Below, piece by piece: positions 26,001 to 40,293 of a DNA stretch of 64,000 bases. The DNA lies in assembly GCA_963678705.1 (NCBI GenBank), contig OY783204.1, positions 14,828,759 through 14,892,758 of the forward strand, given 5' to 3'. Position 1 is the first letter of the stretch. Each line of letters opens with the position of its first letter. Source of the DNA: Panorpa germanica. Taxonomy: Eukaryota; Arthropoda; Insecta; Mecoptera; Panorpidae. The notes below the pieces were generated by a model, which saw only the letters and a list, made by a program, of their open reading frames with translations, made no database searches and had not been told where the DNA came from. Position numbers and translations under genes: made by a program.

Positions 26001-28790
26001 CAATTTACTAGACATGTGCGAATACCGCCTCCTTACATAGATTTAGGTCTATAGTTCACATTGCTATTGAAACGTATTCGAGTTATGAGCAAAAATCCAA
26101 AAAAAATTTGATGAAAATCCCATAACTCTTACAGTTTTTATCACAGAAAGTTGAAATAGTGCTAAAACGACGAATTAAGAAAAAATAATGCGATTTACGC
26201 TATTTTGAACATTCTACATTGAAAATTGACTGAGAATCAGAAAATATTTTTAAAAAAAATCGCTGTTACTTGTGAAATCTTATAGCTACAAAAAAACAAT
26301 GTACTAGACATGTGCGAATACCGCCTTGTTACATAGATTTAGGCCTATAGTTCACATTGCTATTGAAGCGTATTCGAGTTATGAGCAAAAATCCAAAAAA
26401 AATTTGATGAAAATCCCATAACTCTTACAGTTTTTATCACAGAAAGTTGAAATAGTGCTGAAACGACGAATTGAGAAAAAATAATGCGATTTACGCTATT
26501 TTGAACATTCTCCATATAAAATTGACTGAGAATCAGAAAATATTTAAAAAAAAATCGCTGTTACTTGTGAAATCTTATAGCTACAAAAGAACAATGTACT
26601 AGACATGTACGAATACCGCCTCCTTACATAGATTTAGGCCTATAGTTCACAATGCTATTGAAGCGTATTCGAGTTATGAGCAAAAATTCAAAAAAAAATT
26701 GATGAAAATCCCATAACTCTTACAGTTTTTATCACAGAAAGTTGAAATAGTGCTAAAACGACGAATTGAGAAAAAATAATGCGATTTACGCTATTTTGAA
26801 CATTCTCCATATAAAATTGACTGAGAATCAGAAAATATTTTAAAAAAAATCGCTGTTACTTGTGAAATCTTATAGCTACAAAAAAACAATGTACTAGACA
26901 TGTGCGAATACCGCCTTCTTACATAGATTTAGGCCTATAGTTCACATTGCTATTGAAGCGTATTCGAGTTATGAGCAAAAATCCAAAAAAAATTTGATGA
27001 AAATCCCATAACTCTTACAGTTTTTATCACAGAAAGTTGAAATAGTGCTAAAACGATGAATTGAGAAAAAATAATACGATTTACGCTATTTTGAACATTC
27101 TCCATATAAAATTGACTGAGAATCAGAAAATATTTAAAAAAAAATCGCTGTTACTTGTGAAATCTTATAGCTACAAAAAAACAATGTACTAGACATGTAC
27201 GAATACCGCCTCCTTACATAGATTTAGGCCTATAGTTCACATTGCTATTGAAGCGTATTCGAGTTATGAGCAAAAATCCAAAAAAAATTTGATGAAAATC
27301 CCATAACTCTTACAGTTTTCATCACAGAAAGTTGAAATAGTGCTAAAACGACGAATTGAGAAAAAATAATGCGATTTACGCTATTTTGAACATTCTCCAT
27401 ATAAAATTGACTGAGAATCAGAAAATATTTTTAAAAAAATCGCTGTTACTTGTGAAATCTTATAGCTACAAAAAAACAATGTACTAGACATGTGCGAATA
27501 CCGCCTTCTTACATAGATTTAGGCCTATAGTTCACATTGCTATTGAAGCGTATTCGAGTTATGAGCAAAAATCCAAAAAAAATTTGATGAAAATCCCATA
27601 ACTCTTACAGTTTTTATCACAGAAAGCTGAAATAGTGCTAAAACGACGAATTGAGAAAAAATAATGCGATTTACGCTATTTTGAACATTCTCCATATAAA
27701 AGTGACTGAGAATCAGAAAATATTTAAAAAAAAATCGCTGTTACTTGTGAAATCTTATAGCTACAAAAAAACAATGTACTAGACATGTGCGAATACCGCC
27801 TCCTTACATAGATTTAGGCTTATAGTTCACATTGCTATTGAAGCGTATTCGAATTATGAGCAAAAATCCAAAAAAAATTTGATGAAAATCCCATAACTCT
27901 TACAGTTTTTATCACAGAAAGTTGAAATAGTGCTAAAACGACGAATTGAGAAAGAATAATGCGATTTACGCTATTTTGAACATTCTCCATATAAAATTGA
28001 CTGAGAATCAGAAAATATTTTTCAAAAAATCGCTGTTACTTGTGAAATCTTATAGCTACAAAAAAAAACAATGTACTAGACATGTGCGAATACCGCCTTC
28101 TTACATAGATTTAGGTTTATAGTTCACATTGCTATTGAAGCGTATTCGAGTTATGAGCAAAAATCCAAAAAAAATTTGATGAAAATCCCATAACTCTTAC
28201 AGTTTTTATTACAGAAAGTTGAAATAGTGCTAAAACGACGAATTGAGAAAAAATAATGCGATTTACGCTATTTTGAACATTCTCCATATAAAATTGACTG
28301 AGAATCAGAAAATATTTTTAAAAAAATCGCTGTTACTTGTGAAATCTTATAGCTACGAAAAAACAATGTACTAGACATGTGCGAATGCCGCCTCCTTACA
28401 TAGATTTAGGCCTATAGTTCACATTGCTATTAAAGCGTATTCGAGTTATGAGCAAAAATCCAAAAAAAATTTGATGAAAATCCCATAACTCTTACAGTTT
28501 TTATCACAGAAAGTTGAAATAGTGCTAAAACGACGAATTGAGAAAAAATAATGCGATTTACGCTATTTTGAACATTCTCCATATAAAATTGATTGAGAAT
28601 CAGAAAATATTTTTAAAAAAATCGCTGTTACTTGTAAAATCTCATAGCTACAAAAAAACAATGTACTAGACATGTGCGAATACCGCCTCCTTACATAGAT
28701 TTAGGCCTATAGTTCACATTGCTATTAAAGCGTATTCGAGTTATGAGCAAAAATCCAAAAAAAATTTGATGAAAATCCCATAACTCTTAT
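23020..28790 (+). repeat. Higher-order repeat, cycle 3 (about 5,771 bp)
   Basis: It has the same start signature, here GAATTAATGC at 23191. Truncated junctions lie at about 23020, 23763 and 25095. The monomers carrying GAACGTTCTCC and GAGACAAAATAA are missing, while TTCTACATTGAAAA is present (about 26212). It is 1,331 bp shorter than cycle 2, equal to four full plus one truncated monomer. Confidence 0.85.
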
Positions 28791-31700
28791 ATCTTATAGC
28801 TACAAAAAAACAATGTACTAGACATGTGCGAATACCGCCTCCTTACATAGATTTAGGCCTATAGTTCACATTGCTATTGAAGCGTATTCGAGTTATGAGC
28901 AAAATTCCAAAAAAAATTTGATGAAAATCCCATAACTCTTACAGTTTTTATCACAGAAAGTTGAATTAGTGCTAAAACTACGAATTGAGAAAAAATATTG
29001 CGATTTACGCTATTTTGAACATTATCCATATAAAATTGACTGAGAATCAGAAAATATTTAAAAAAAAAACGCTGTTACTTGTGAAATCTTATAGCTACAA
29101 ACAAACTATGTACTAGACATGTACGAATACCGCCTCCTTACATAAATTTAGGCCTATAGTTCACTATTGCTATTGAAGCGTATTCGAGTTATGAGCAAAA
29201 ATCCAAAAAAAATTTGATGAAAATCCCATAACTCTTATAGTTTTTATCACAGAAAGTTGAAATAGTGCTAAAACGACGAATTGAGAAAAGAAAATGCGAT
29301 TTGTGCTATTTTGAACATTCTCCATATAAAATTGACTGAGAATCAGAAAATATTTTTAAAAAAATCGCTGTTACTTGTGAAATCTTATACCTACAAAAAA
29401 ACAATGTACTAGACATGTACGAGTACCGCCTCCTTACATAGATTTAGGCCTATAGTTCACATTGTTATTGAAGCGTATTCGAGTTATGAGCAAAAATCCA
29501 AAAAAAATTTGATGAAAATCCCATAACTCTTATATCTTATAGCTACAAAAAAACAATGTACTAGACATGTGCGAATACCGCCTCCTTACATAGATTTAGG
29601 CCTATAGTTCACATTGCTATTGAAGCGTATTCGAGTTATGAGCAAAATTCCAAAAAAAATTTGATGAAAATCCCATAACTCTTACAGTTTTTATCACAGA
29701 AAGTTGAAATAGTGCTAAAACGACGAATTGAGAAAAAATATTGCGATTTACGCTATTTTGAACATTCTCCATATAAAATTGACTGAGAATCAGAAAATAT
29801 TTAAAAAAAAATCGCTGTTACTTGTGAAATCTTATAGCTACAAACAAACAATGTACTAGACATGTACGAATACCGCCTCCTTACATAGATTTAGGCCTAT
29901 AGTTCACATTGCTATTGAAGCGTATTCGAGTTATGAGCAAAAATCCAAAAAAAATTTGATGAAAATCCCATAACTCTTATAGTTTTTATCACAGAAAGTT
30001 GAAGTAGTGCTAAAACGACGAATTGAGAAAAGAAAAGGCGATTTATGCTATTTTGAACATTCTCCATATAAAATTGACTGAGAATCAGAAAATATTTTTA
30101 AAAAAATCGCTGTTACATGTGAAAACTTATAGCTACAAAAAAACAATGTACTAGACATGTGCGAATACCGCCTCCTTACATAGATTTAGGCCTATAGTTC
30201 ACATTGCTATTGAAGCGTATTCGAGTTATGAGCAAAATTCCAACAAAAATTTGATGAAAATCCCATAACTCTTACAGTTTTTATCACAGAAAGTTGAAAT
30301 AGTGCTAAAACGACGAATTGAGAAAAAATAATGCGATTTACGCTATTTTGAACATTCTCCATATAAAATTGACTGAGAATCAGAAAATATTTTTAAAAAA
30401 ATCGCTGTTACTTGTGAAATCTTATAGCTCCAAAAAAACAATGTACTATACATGTTCGAATACCGCCTTCTTACATAGATTTAGGCCTATAGTTCACATT
30501 GCTATTGAAGCGTACTCGAGTTATGAGCAAAAATCCAAAAAAAATTTGATGAAAATCCCATAACTCTTACAGTTTTTATCACAGAAAGTTGAAATAGTGC
30601 TAAAACGATGAATTGAAAAAAAATAATGCGATTTACGCTATTTTGAACATTCTCCATATAAAATTGACTGAGAATCAGAAAATATTTTTAAAAAAATCGC
30701 TGTTACTTGTGAAATCTTATACCTACAAAAAAACAATGTACTAGACATGTGCGAATACCGCCTCCTTACATAGATTTAGGCCTATAGTTCACATTGCTAT
30801 TGAAGCGTATTCGAGTTATGAGCAAAATTCCAAAAAAAATTTGATGAAAATCCCATAACTCTTACAGTTTTTATCACAGAAAGTTGAAATAGTGCTAAAA
30901 CTACGAATTGAGAAAAAATATTGCGATTTACGCTATTTTGAACATTCTCCATACAAAATTGACTGAGAATCAGAAAATATTTAAAAAAAAAACGCTGTTA
31001 CTTGTGAAATCTTATAGCTACAAACAAACTATGTACTAGACATGTACGAATACCGCCTCCTTACATAAATTTAGGCCTATAGTTCACTATTGCTATTGAA
31101 GCGTATTCGAGTTATGAGCAAAAATCCAAAAAAAATTTGATGAAAATCCCATAACTCTTATAGTTTTTATCACAGAAAGTTGAAATAGTGCTAAAACGAC
31201 GAATTGAGAAAAGAAAATGCGATTTGTGCTATTTTGAACATTCTCCATATAAAATTGACTGAGAATCAGAAAATATTTTTAAAAAAATCGCTGTTACTTG
31301 TGAAATCTTATAGCTACAAAAAAACAATGTACTAGACATGTGCGAATACCGCCTCCTTACATAGATTTAGGCCTATAGTTCACATTGCTATTGAAGCGTA
31401 TTCGAGTTATGAGCAAAATTCCAAAAAAAATTTGATGAAAATCCCATAACTCTTACAGTTTTTATTACAGAAAGTTGAAATAGTGCTAAAACGACGAATT
31501 GAGAAAAAATATTGCGATTTACGCTATTTTGAACATTCTCCATATAAAATTGACTGAGAATCAGAAAATATTTAAAAAAAAATCGCTGTTACTTGTGAAA
31601 TCTTATAGCTACAAAAAAACAATGTACTAGACATGTACGAATACCGCCTCCTTACATAGATTTAGGCCTATAGTTCACATTGCTATTGAAGCGTATTCGA

Positions 31701-34300
31701 GTTATGAGCAAAAATCCAAAAAAAATTTGATGAAAATCCCATAACTCTTACAGTTTTTATCACAGAAAGTTGAAATAGTGCTAAAACGACGAATTGAGAA
31801 AAAATAATGCGATTTACGCTATTTTGAACGTTCTCCATATAAAATTGACTGAGAATCAGAAAATATTTTTAAAAAAATCGCTGTTACTTGTGAAATCTTA
31901 TAGCTACAAAAAAACAATGTACTAGACATGTGCGAATACCGCCTCCTTACATAGATTTAGGCCTATAGTTCACATTGCTATTGAAGCGTATTCGAGTTAT
32001 GAGCAAAAATCCAAAAAAAATTTGATGAAAATCCCATAACTCTTACAGTTTTTATCACAGAAAGTTGAAATAGTGCTAAAACGACGAATTGAGAAAAAAT
32101 AATGCGATTTACGCTATTTTGAACATTCTCCATATAAAATTGACTGAGAATCAGAAAATATTTTTAAAAAAATCGCTGTTACTTGTGAAATCTTATAGCT
32201 ACAAAAAAACAATGTACTAGACATGTGCGAATACAGCTTCCTTACATAGATTTAGGCCTATAGTTCACATTGCTGTTGAAGCGTATTCGAGTTATGAGCA
32301 AAAATCCAAAAAAAATTTGATGAAAATCCCATAACTCTTACAGTTTTTATCACAGAAAGTTGAAATAGTGCTAAAACAACGAATTGAGACAAAATAATGC
32401 GATTTACGCTATTTTAAACATTCTCCATATAAAATTGACTGAGAATCAGAAAATATTTTAAAAAAAATCGCTGTTACTTGTGAAATCTTATAGCTACGAA
32501 AAAACAATGTACTAGACATGTGCGAATACCGCCCCCTTACATAGATTTAGGCCTATAGTTCACATTGCTATTGAAGCGTATTCGAGTTATAAGCAAAAAT
32601 CCAAAAAAAATTTGATGAAAATCCCATAACTCTTACAGTTTTTATCACAGAAAGTTGAAATAGTGCTAAAACGACGAATTGAGAAAAAATAATGCGATTT
32701 ACGCTATTTTGAACATTCTCCATATAAAATTGACTGAGAATAAGAAAATATTTTTAAAAAAATCGCTGTTACTTGTGAAATCTTATAGTTACAAAAAAAC
32801 AATGTACTAGACATGTGCGAATACCGCCTCCTTACATAGATTTAGGCCTATAGTTCACATTGCTATTGAAACGTATTCGAGTTATGAGCAAAAATCCAAA
32901 AAAAATTTGATGAAAATCCCATAACTCTTACAGTTTTTATCACAGAAAGTTGAAATAGTGCTAAAACGACGAATTAAGAAAAAATAATGCGATTTACGCT
33001 ATTTTGAACATTCTACATTGAAAATTGACTGAGAATCAGAAAATATTTTAAAAAAAAATCGCTGTTACTTGTGAAATCTTATAGCTACAAAAAAACAATG
33101 TACTAGACATGTGCGAATACCGCCTTCTTACATAGATTTAGGCCTATAGTTCACATTGCTATTGAAGCGTATTCGAGTTATGAGCAAAAATCCAAAAAAA
33201 ATTTGATGAAAATCCCATAACTCTTACAGTTTTTATCACAGAAAATTGAAATAGTGCTGAAACGACGAATTGAGAAAAAATAATGCGATTTACGCTATTT
33301 TGAACATTCTCCATATAAAATTGACTGAGAATCAGAAAATATTTAAAAAAAAATCGCTGTTACTTGTGAAATCTTATAGCTACAAAAAAACAATGTACTA
33401 GACATGTACGAATACCGCCTCCTTACATAGATTTAGGCCTATGGTTCACATTGCTATTGAAGCGTATTCGAGTTATGAGCAAAAATTCAAAAAAAATTTG
33501 ATGAAAATCCCATAACTCTTACAGTTTTTATCACAGAAAGTTGAAATAGTGCTAAAACGACGAATTGAGAAAAAATAATGCGATTTACGCTATTTTGAAC
33601 ATTCTCCATATAAAATTGACTGAGAATCAGAAAATATTTAAAAAAAAATCGCTGTTACTTGTGAAATCTTATAGCTACAAAAAAACAATGTACTAGACAT
33701 GTGCGAATACCGCCTTCTTACATAGATTTAGGCCTATAGTTCACATTGCTATTGAAGCGTATTCCAGTTATGAGCAAAAATCCAAAAAAAATTTGATGAA
33801 AATCCCATAACTCTTACAGTTTTTATCACAGAAAGCTGAAATAGTGCTAAAACGACGAATTGAGAAAAAATAATGCGATTTACGCTATTTTGAACATTCT
33901 CCATATAAAATTGACTGAGAATCAGAAAATATTTAAAAAAAAATCGCTGTTACTTGTGAAATCTTATAGCTACAAAAAAACAATGTACTAGACATGTGCG
34001 AATACCGCCTCCTTACATAGATTTAGGCCTATAGTTCACATTGCTATTGAAGCGTATTCGAATTATGAGCAAAAATCCAAAAAAAATTTGATGAAAATCC
34101 CATAACTCTTACAGTTTTTATCACAGAAAGTTGAAATAGTGCTAAAACGACGAATTGAGAAAGAATAATGCGATTTACGCTATTTTGAACATTCTCCATA
34201 TAAAATTGACTGAGAATCAGAAAATATTTTTAAAAAAATCGCTGTTACTTGTGAAATCTTATAGCTACAAAAAAACAATGTACTAGACATGTGCGAATAC
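28791..34300 (+). repeat. Higher-order repeat, incomplete cycle 4
   Basis: It starts with the truncated monomer and GAATTAGTGC (28963), with a second truncated junction near 29535. From 29.5 to 30.7 kb it follows cycle 3 at a 5,772-bp offset, for example a private CTCCAAAAAAAC variant near 24656 and 30428. The third truncated monomer is missing at about 30750. The four-monomer block lost in cycle 3 is present here (GAACGTTCTCC near 31828, GAGACAAAATAA near 32386). The right boundary is approximate. Confidence 0.75.
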
Positions 34301-36868
34301 CGCCTCCTTACATAGATTTAGGCCTATAGTTCACATTGCTATTGAAGCGTATTCGAGTTATGAGCAAAAGTCCAAAAAAAATTTGATGAAAATCCCATAA
34401 CTCTTACAGTTTTTATCACAGAAAGTTGAAATAGTGCTAAAACGACGAATTGAGAAAAAATAATGCGACTTACGCTATTTTGAACATTCTCCATATAAAA
34501 TTGACTGAGAATCAGAAAATATTTTTAAAAAAATCGCTGTTACTTTTGAAATCTTATAGCTACAAAAAAAACAATGTACTAGACATGTGCGAATACCGCC
34601 TCCTTACATAGATTTAGGCTTACAGTTCACATTGCTATTGAAGCGTATTCGAGTTATGAGCAAAAATCCAAAAAAAATTTGATGAAAATCCCATAACTCT
34701 TACAGTTTTTATCACAGAAAGTTGAAATAGTGCTAAAACGACGAATTGAGAAAAAATAATGCGATTTACGCTATTTTGAACATTCTCCATATAAAATTGA
34801 CTGAGAATCAGAAAATATTTTTAAAAAAATCGCTGTTACTTGTGAAATCTTATAGCTACAAAAAAACAATGTACTAGACATGTGCGAATACCGCCTCCTT
34901 ACATAGATTTAGGCCTATAGTTCACATTGCTATTGAAGAGTATTCGAGTTATGAGCAAAAATCCAAAAAAAATTTGATGAAAATCCCATAACTCTTACAG
35001 TTTTTATCACAGAAAGTTGAAATAGTGCTAAAACGACGAATTGAAAAAAAATAATGCGATTTACGCTATTTTGAACATTCTCCATATAAAATTGACTGAG
35101 AATCAGAAAATATTTTTAAAAAAATCGCTGTTACTTGTGTAATCTTATAGCTACAAAAAAACAATGTACTAGACATGTGCGAATACCGCCTCCTTACATA
35201 GATTTAGGCCTATAGTTCACATTGCTATTGAAGCGTATTCGAGTTATGAGCAAAAATCCAAAAAAAATTTGATGAAAATCCCATAACTCTTACAGTTTTT
35301 ATCACAGAAAGTTGAAATAGTGCTAAAACGACGAATTGAAAAAAAATAATGCGATTTACGCTATTTTGAACATTCTCCATATAAAATTGACTGAGAATCA
35401 GAAAATATTTTTAAAAAAATCGCTGTTACTTGTGAAATCTTATAGCTACAAAAAAACAATGTACTAGACATGTGCGAATACCGCCTCCTTACATAGATTT
35501 AGGCCTATAGTTCACATTGCTATTGAAGCGTATTCGAGTTATGAGCAAAAATCCAAAAAAAATTTGATGAAAATCCCATAACTCTTACAGTTTTTATCAC
35601 AGAAAGTTGAAATAGTGCTAAAACGACGAATTGAGAAAAAATAATGCGATTTACGCTATTTTGACCATTCTCCATATAAAATTGACTGAGAATCAGAAAA
35701 TATTTTTAAAAAAATCGCTGTTACTTGTGAAATCTTATAGCTACAAAAGAACAATGTACTAGACATGTGCGAATACCGCCTCCTTACATAGATTTAGGCC
35801 TATAGTTCACATTGCTATTGAAGCGTATTCGAGTTATGAGCAAAAATCCAAAAAAAATTTGATGAAAATCCCATAACTCTTACAGTTTTTATCACAGAAA
35901 GTTGAAATAGTGCTAAAACGACGAATTGAGAAAAAATAATGCGATTTACGCTATTTTGAACATTCTCCATATAAAATTGACTGAGAATCAGAAAATATTT
36001 TTAAAAAAATCGCTGTTACTTGTGAAATCTTATAGCTACAAAAAAACAATGTACTAGACATGTGCGAATACCGCCTCCTTACATAGATTTAGGCCTATAG
36101 TTCACATTGCTATTGAAGCGTATTCGAGTTATGAGCAAAAATCCAAAAAAAATTTGATGAAAATCCCATAACTCTTACAGTTTTTATCACAGAAAGTTGA
36201 AATAGTGCTAAAACGACGAATTGAGAAAAAATAATGCGACTTACGCTATTTTGAACATTCTCCATATAAAATTGACTGAGAATCAGAAAATATTTTTAAA
36301 AAAATCGCTGTTACTTTTGAAATCTTATAGCTACAAAAAAAACAATGTACTAGACATGTGCGAATACCGCCTCCTTACATAGATTTAGGCCTATAGTTCA
36401 CATTGCTATTGAAGCGTATTCGAGTTATGAGCAAAAATCCAAAAAAAAATTGATGAAAATCCCATAACTCTTACAGTTTTTATCACAGAAAGTTGAAATA
36501 GTGCTAAAACGACGAATTGAGAAAAAATAATGCGATTTACGCTATTTTGAACATTCTCCATATAAAATTGACTGAGAATCAGAAAATATTTTTAAAAAAA
36601 TCGCTGTTACTTGTGAAATCTTATAGCTACAAAAAAACAATGTACTAGACATGTGCGAATACCGCCTCCTTACATATTTTTAGGCCTATAGTTCACATTG
36701 CTATTGAAGAGTATTCGAGTTATGAGCAAAAATCCAAAAAAAATTTGATGAAAATCCCATAACTCTTACAGTTTTTATCACAGAAAGTTGAAATAGTGCT
36801 AAAACGACGAATTGAAAAAAAATAATGCGATTTACGCTATTTTGAACATTCTCCATATAAAATTGACT

Positions 36869-36957
36869 GAGAATCAGAAAATATTTTTAAAAAAATCGCT
36901 GTTACTTGTGAAATCTTATAGCTACAAAAAAACAATGTACTAGACATGTGCGAAAGA
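36869..36957 (+). repeat. 89-bp truncated monomer, first copy
   Basis: The spacing between two GAGAATCAG words falls from 295 to 89 bp. The junction reads TGTGCGAAAGAGAGAATCAG, joining the segment after ACATGTGCGAA directly to the GAGAATCAG segment of the next monomer, with AGA-type microhomology or a short insertion. Confidence 0.9.
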
Positions 36958-39900
36958 GAGAATCAGAAAATATTTTTAAAAAAATCGCTGTTACTTGTGA
37001 AATCTTATAGCTACAAAAAAACAATGTACTAGACATGTGCGAATACCGCCTCCTTACATAGATTTAGGCCTATAGTTTACATTGCTATTGAAGCGTATTC
37101 GAGTTATGAGCAAAAATCCAAAAAAAATTTGATGAAAATCCCATAACTCTTACAGTTTTTATCACAGAAAGTTGAAATAGTGCTAAAACGACGAATTGAG
37201 AAAAAATAATGCGATTTACGCTATTTTGAACATTCTCCATATAAAATTGACTGAGAATCAGAAAATATTTTTAAAAAAATCGCTGTTACTTGTGAAATCT
37301 TATAGCTACAAAAAAACAATGTACTAGACATGTGCGAATACCGCCTCCTTACATAGATTTAGGCCTATAGTTCACATTGCTATTGAAGAGTATTCGAGTT
37401 ATGAGCAAAAATCCAAAAAAAATTTGATGAAAATCCCATAACTCTTACAGTTTTTATCACAGAAAGTTGAAATAGTGCTAAAACGACGAATTGAAAAAAA
37501 ATAATGCGATTTACGCTATTTTGAACATTCTCCATATAAAATTGACTGAGAATCAGAAAATATTTTTAAAAAAATCGCTGTTACTTGTGAAATCTTATAG
37601 CTACAAAAAAACAATGTACTAGACATGTGCGAATACCGCCTCCTTACATAGATTTAGGCCTATAGTTCACATTGCTATTGAAGCGTATTCGAGTTATAAA
37701 CAAAAATCCAAAAAAAATTTGATGAAAATCTCATAACTCTTACAGTTTTTATCACAGAAAGTTGAAATAGTGCTAAAACGACGAATTGAGAAAAAATAAT
37801 GCGATTTACGCTATTTTGAACATTCTTCATATAAAATTGACTGAGAATCAGAAAATATTTTTAAGAAAATCGCTGTTACTTGTGAAATCTTATAGCTACA
37901 AAAAAACAATGTACTAGACATGTGCGAATACCGCCTCCTTACATAGATTAAGGCCTATAGTTCACATTGCTAATGAAACGTATTCGAGTTATGAGCAAAA
38001 ATCCAAAAAAAATTTGATGAAAATCCCATAACTCTTACAGTTTTTATCACAGAAAGTTGAAATAGTGCTAAAACGACGAATTGAGAAAAAATAATGCGAT
38101 TTACGCTATTTTGACCATTCTCCATATAAAATTGACTGAGAATCAGAAAATATTTTTAAAAAAATCGCTGTTACTTGTGAAATCTTATAGCTACAAAAGA
38201 ACAATGTACTAGACATGTGCGAATACCGCCTCCTTACATAGATTTAGGCCTATAGTTCACATTGCTATTGAAGCGTATTCGAGTTATGAGCAAAAATCCA
38301 AAAAAAAATTGATGAAAATCCCATAACTCTTACAGTTTTTATCACAGAAAGTTGAAATAGTGCTAAAACGACGAATTGAGAAAAAATAATGCGATTTACG
38401 CTATTTTGAACATTCTCCATATAAAATTGACTGAGAATCAGAAAATATTTTTAAAAAAATCGCTGTTACTTGTGAAATCTTATAGCTACAAAAAAACAAT
38501 GTACTAGACATGTGCGAATACCGCCTCCTTACATAGATTTAGGCCTATAGTTCACATTGCTATTGAAGCGTATTCGAGTTATGAGCAAAATTCCAAAAAA
38601 AATTTGATGAAAATCCCATAACTCTTACAGTTTTTATCACAGAAAGTTGAAATAGTGCTAAAACGACGAATTGAGAAAAAATAATGCGACTTACGCTATT
38701 TTGAACATTCTCCATATAAAATTGACTGAGAATCAGAAAATATTTTTAAAAAAATCGCTGTTACTTTTGAAATCTTATAGCTACAAAAAAAACAATGTAC
38801 TAGACATGTGCGAATACCGCCTCCTTACATAGATTTAGGCCTATAGTTCACATTGCTATTGAAGCGTATTCGAGTTATGAGCAAAAATCCAAAAAAAATT
38901 TGATGAAAATCCCATAACTCTTACAGTTTTTATCACAGAAAGTTGAAATAGTGCTAAAACGACGAATTGAGAAAAAATAATGCGATTTACGCTATTTTGA
39001 ACATTCTCCATATAAAATTGACTGAGAATCAGAAAATATTTTTAAAAAAATCGCTGTTACTTGTGAAATCTTATAGCTACAAAAAAACAATGTACTAGAC
39101 ATGTGCGAATACCGCCTCCTTACATAGATTTAGGCCTATAGTTCACATTGCTATTGAAGAGTATTCGAGTTATGAGCAAAAATCCAAAACAAATTTGATG
39201 AAAATCCCATAACTCTTACAGTTTTTATCACAGAAAGTTGAAATAGTGCTAAAACGACGAATTGAAAAAAAATAATGCGATTTACGCTATTTTGAACATT
39301 CTCCATATAAAATTGACTGAGAATCAGAAAATATTTTTAAAAAAATCGCTGTTACTTGTGAAATCTTATAGCTACAAAAAAACAATGTACTAGACATGTG
39401 CGAATACCGCCTCCTTACATAGATTTAGGCCTATAGTTCACATTGCTATTGAAGCGTATTCGAGTTATGAGCAAAAATCCAAAAAAAATTTGATGAAAAT
39501 CCCATAACTCTTACAGTTTTTATCACAGAAAGTTGAAATAGTGCTAAAACGACGAATTGAGAAAAAATAATGCGACTTACGCTATTTTGAACATTCTCCA
39601 TATAAAATTGACTGAGAATCAGAAAATATTTTTAAAAAAATCGCTGTTACTTTTGAAATCTTATAGCTACAAAAAAAACAATGTACTAGACATGTGCGAA
39701 TACCGCCTCCTTACATAGATTTAGGCTTATAGTTCACATTGCTATTGAAGCGTATTCGAGTTATGAGCAAAAATCCAAAAAAAATTTGATGAAAATCCCA
39801 TAACTCTTACAGTTTTTATCACAGAAAGTTGAAATAGTGCTAAAACGACGAATTGAGAAAAAATAATGCGATTTACGCTATTTTGAACATTCTCCATATA

Positions 39901-40204
39901 AAATTGACTGAGAATCAGAAAATATTTTTAAAAAAATCGCTGTTACTTGTGAAATCTTATAGCTACAAAAAAACAATGTACTAGACATGTGCGAATACCG
40001 CCTCCTTACATAGATTTAGGCCTATAGTTCACATTGCTATTGAAGAGTATTCGAGTTATGAGCAAAAATCCAAAAAAAATTTGATGAAAATCCCATAACT
40101 CTTACAGTTTTTATCACAGAAAGTTGAAATAGTGCTAAAACGACGAATTGAAAAAAAATAATGCGATTTACGCTATTTTGAACATTCTCCATATAAAATT
40201 GACT

Positions 40205-40293
40205 GAGAATCAGAAAATATTTTTAAAAAAATCGCTGTTACTTGTGAAATCTTATAGCTACAAAAAAACAATGTACTAGACATGTGCGAAAGA
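40205..40293 (+). repeat. 89-bp truncated monomer, second copy
   Basis: The junction is identical to the one 3,336 bp upstream, so the deletion happened once and the surrounding block was then duplicated. Confidence 0.9.
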
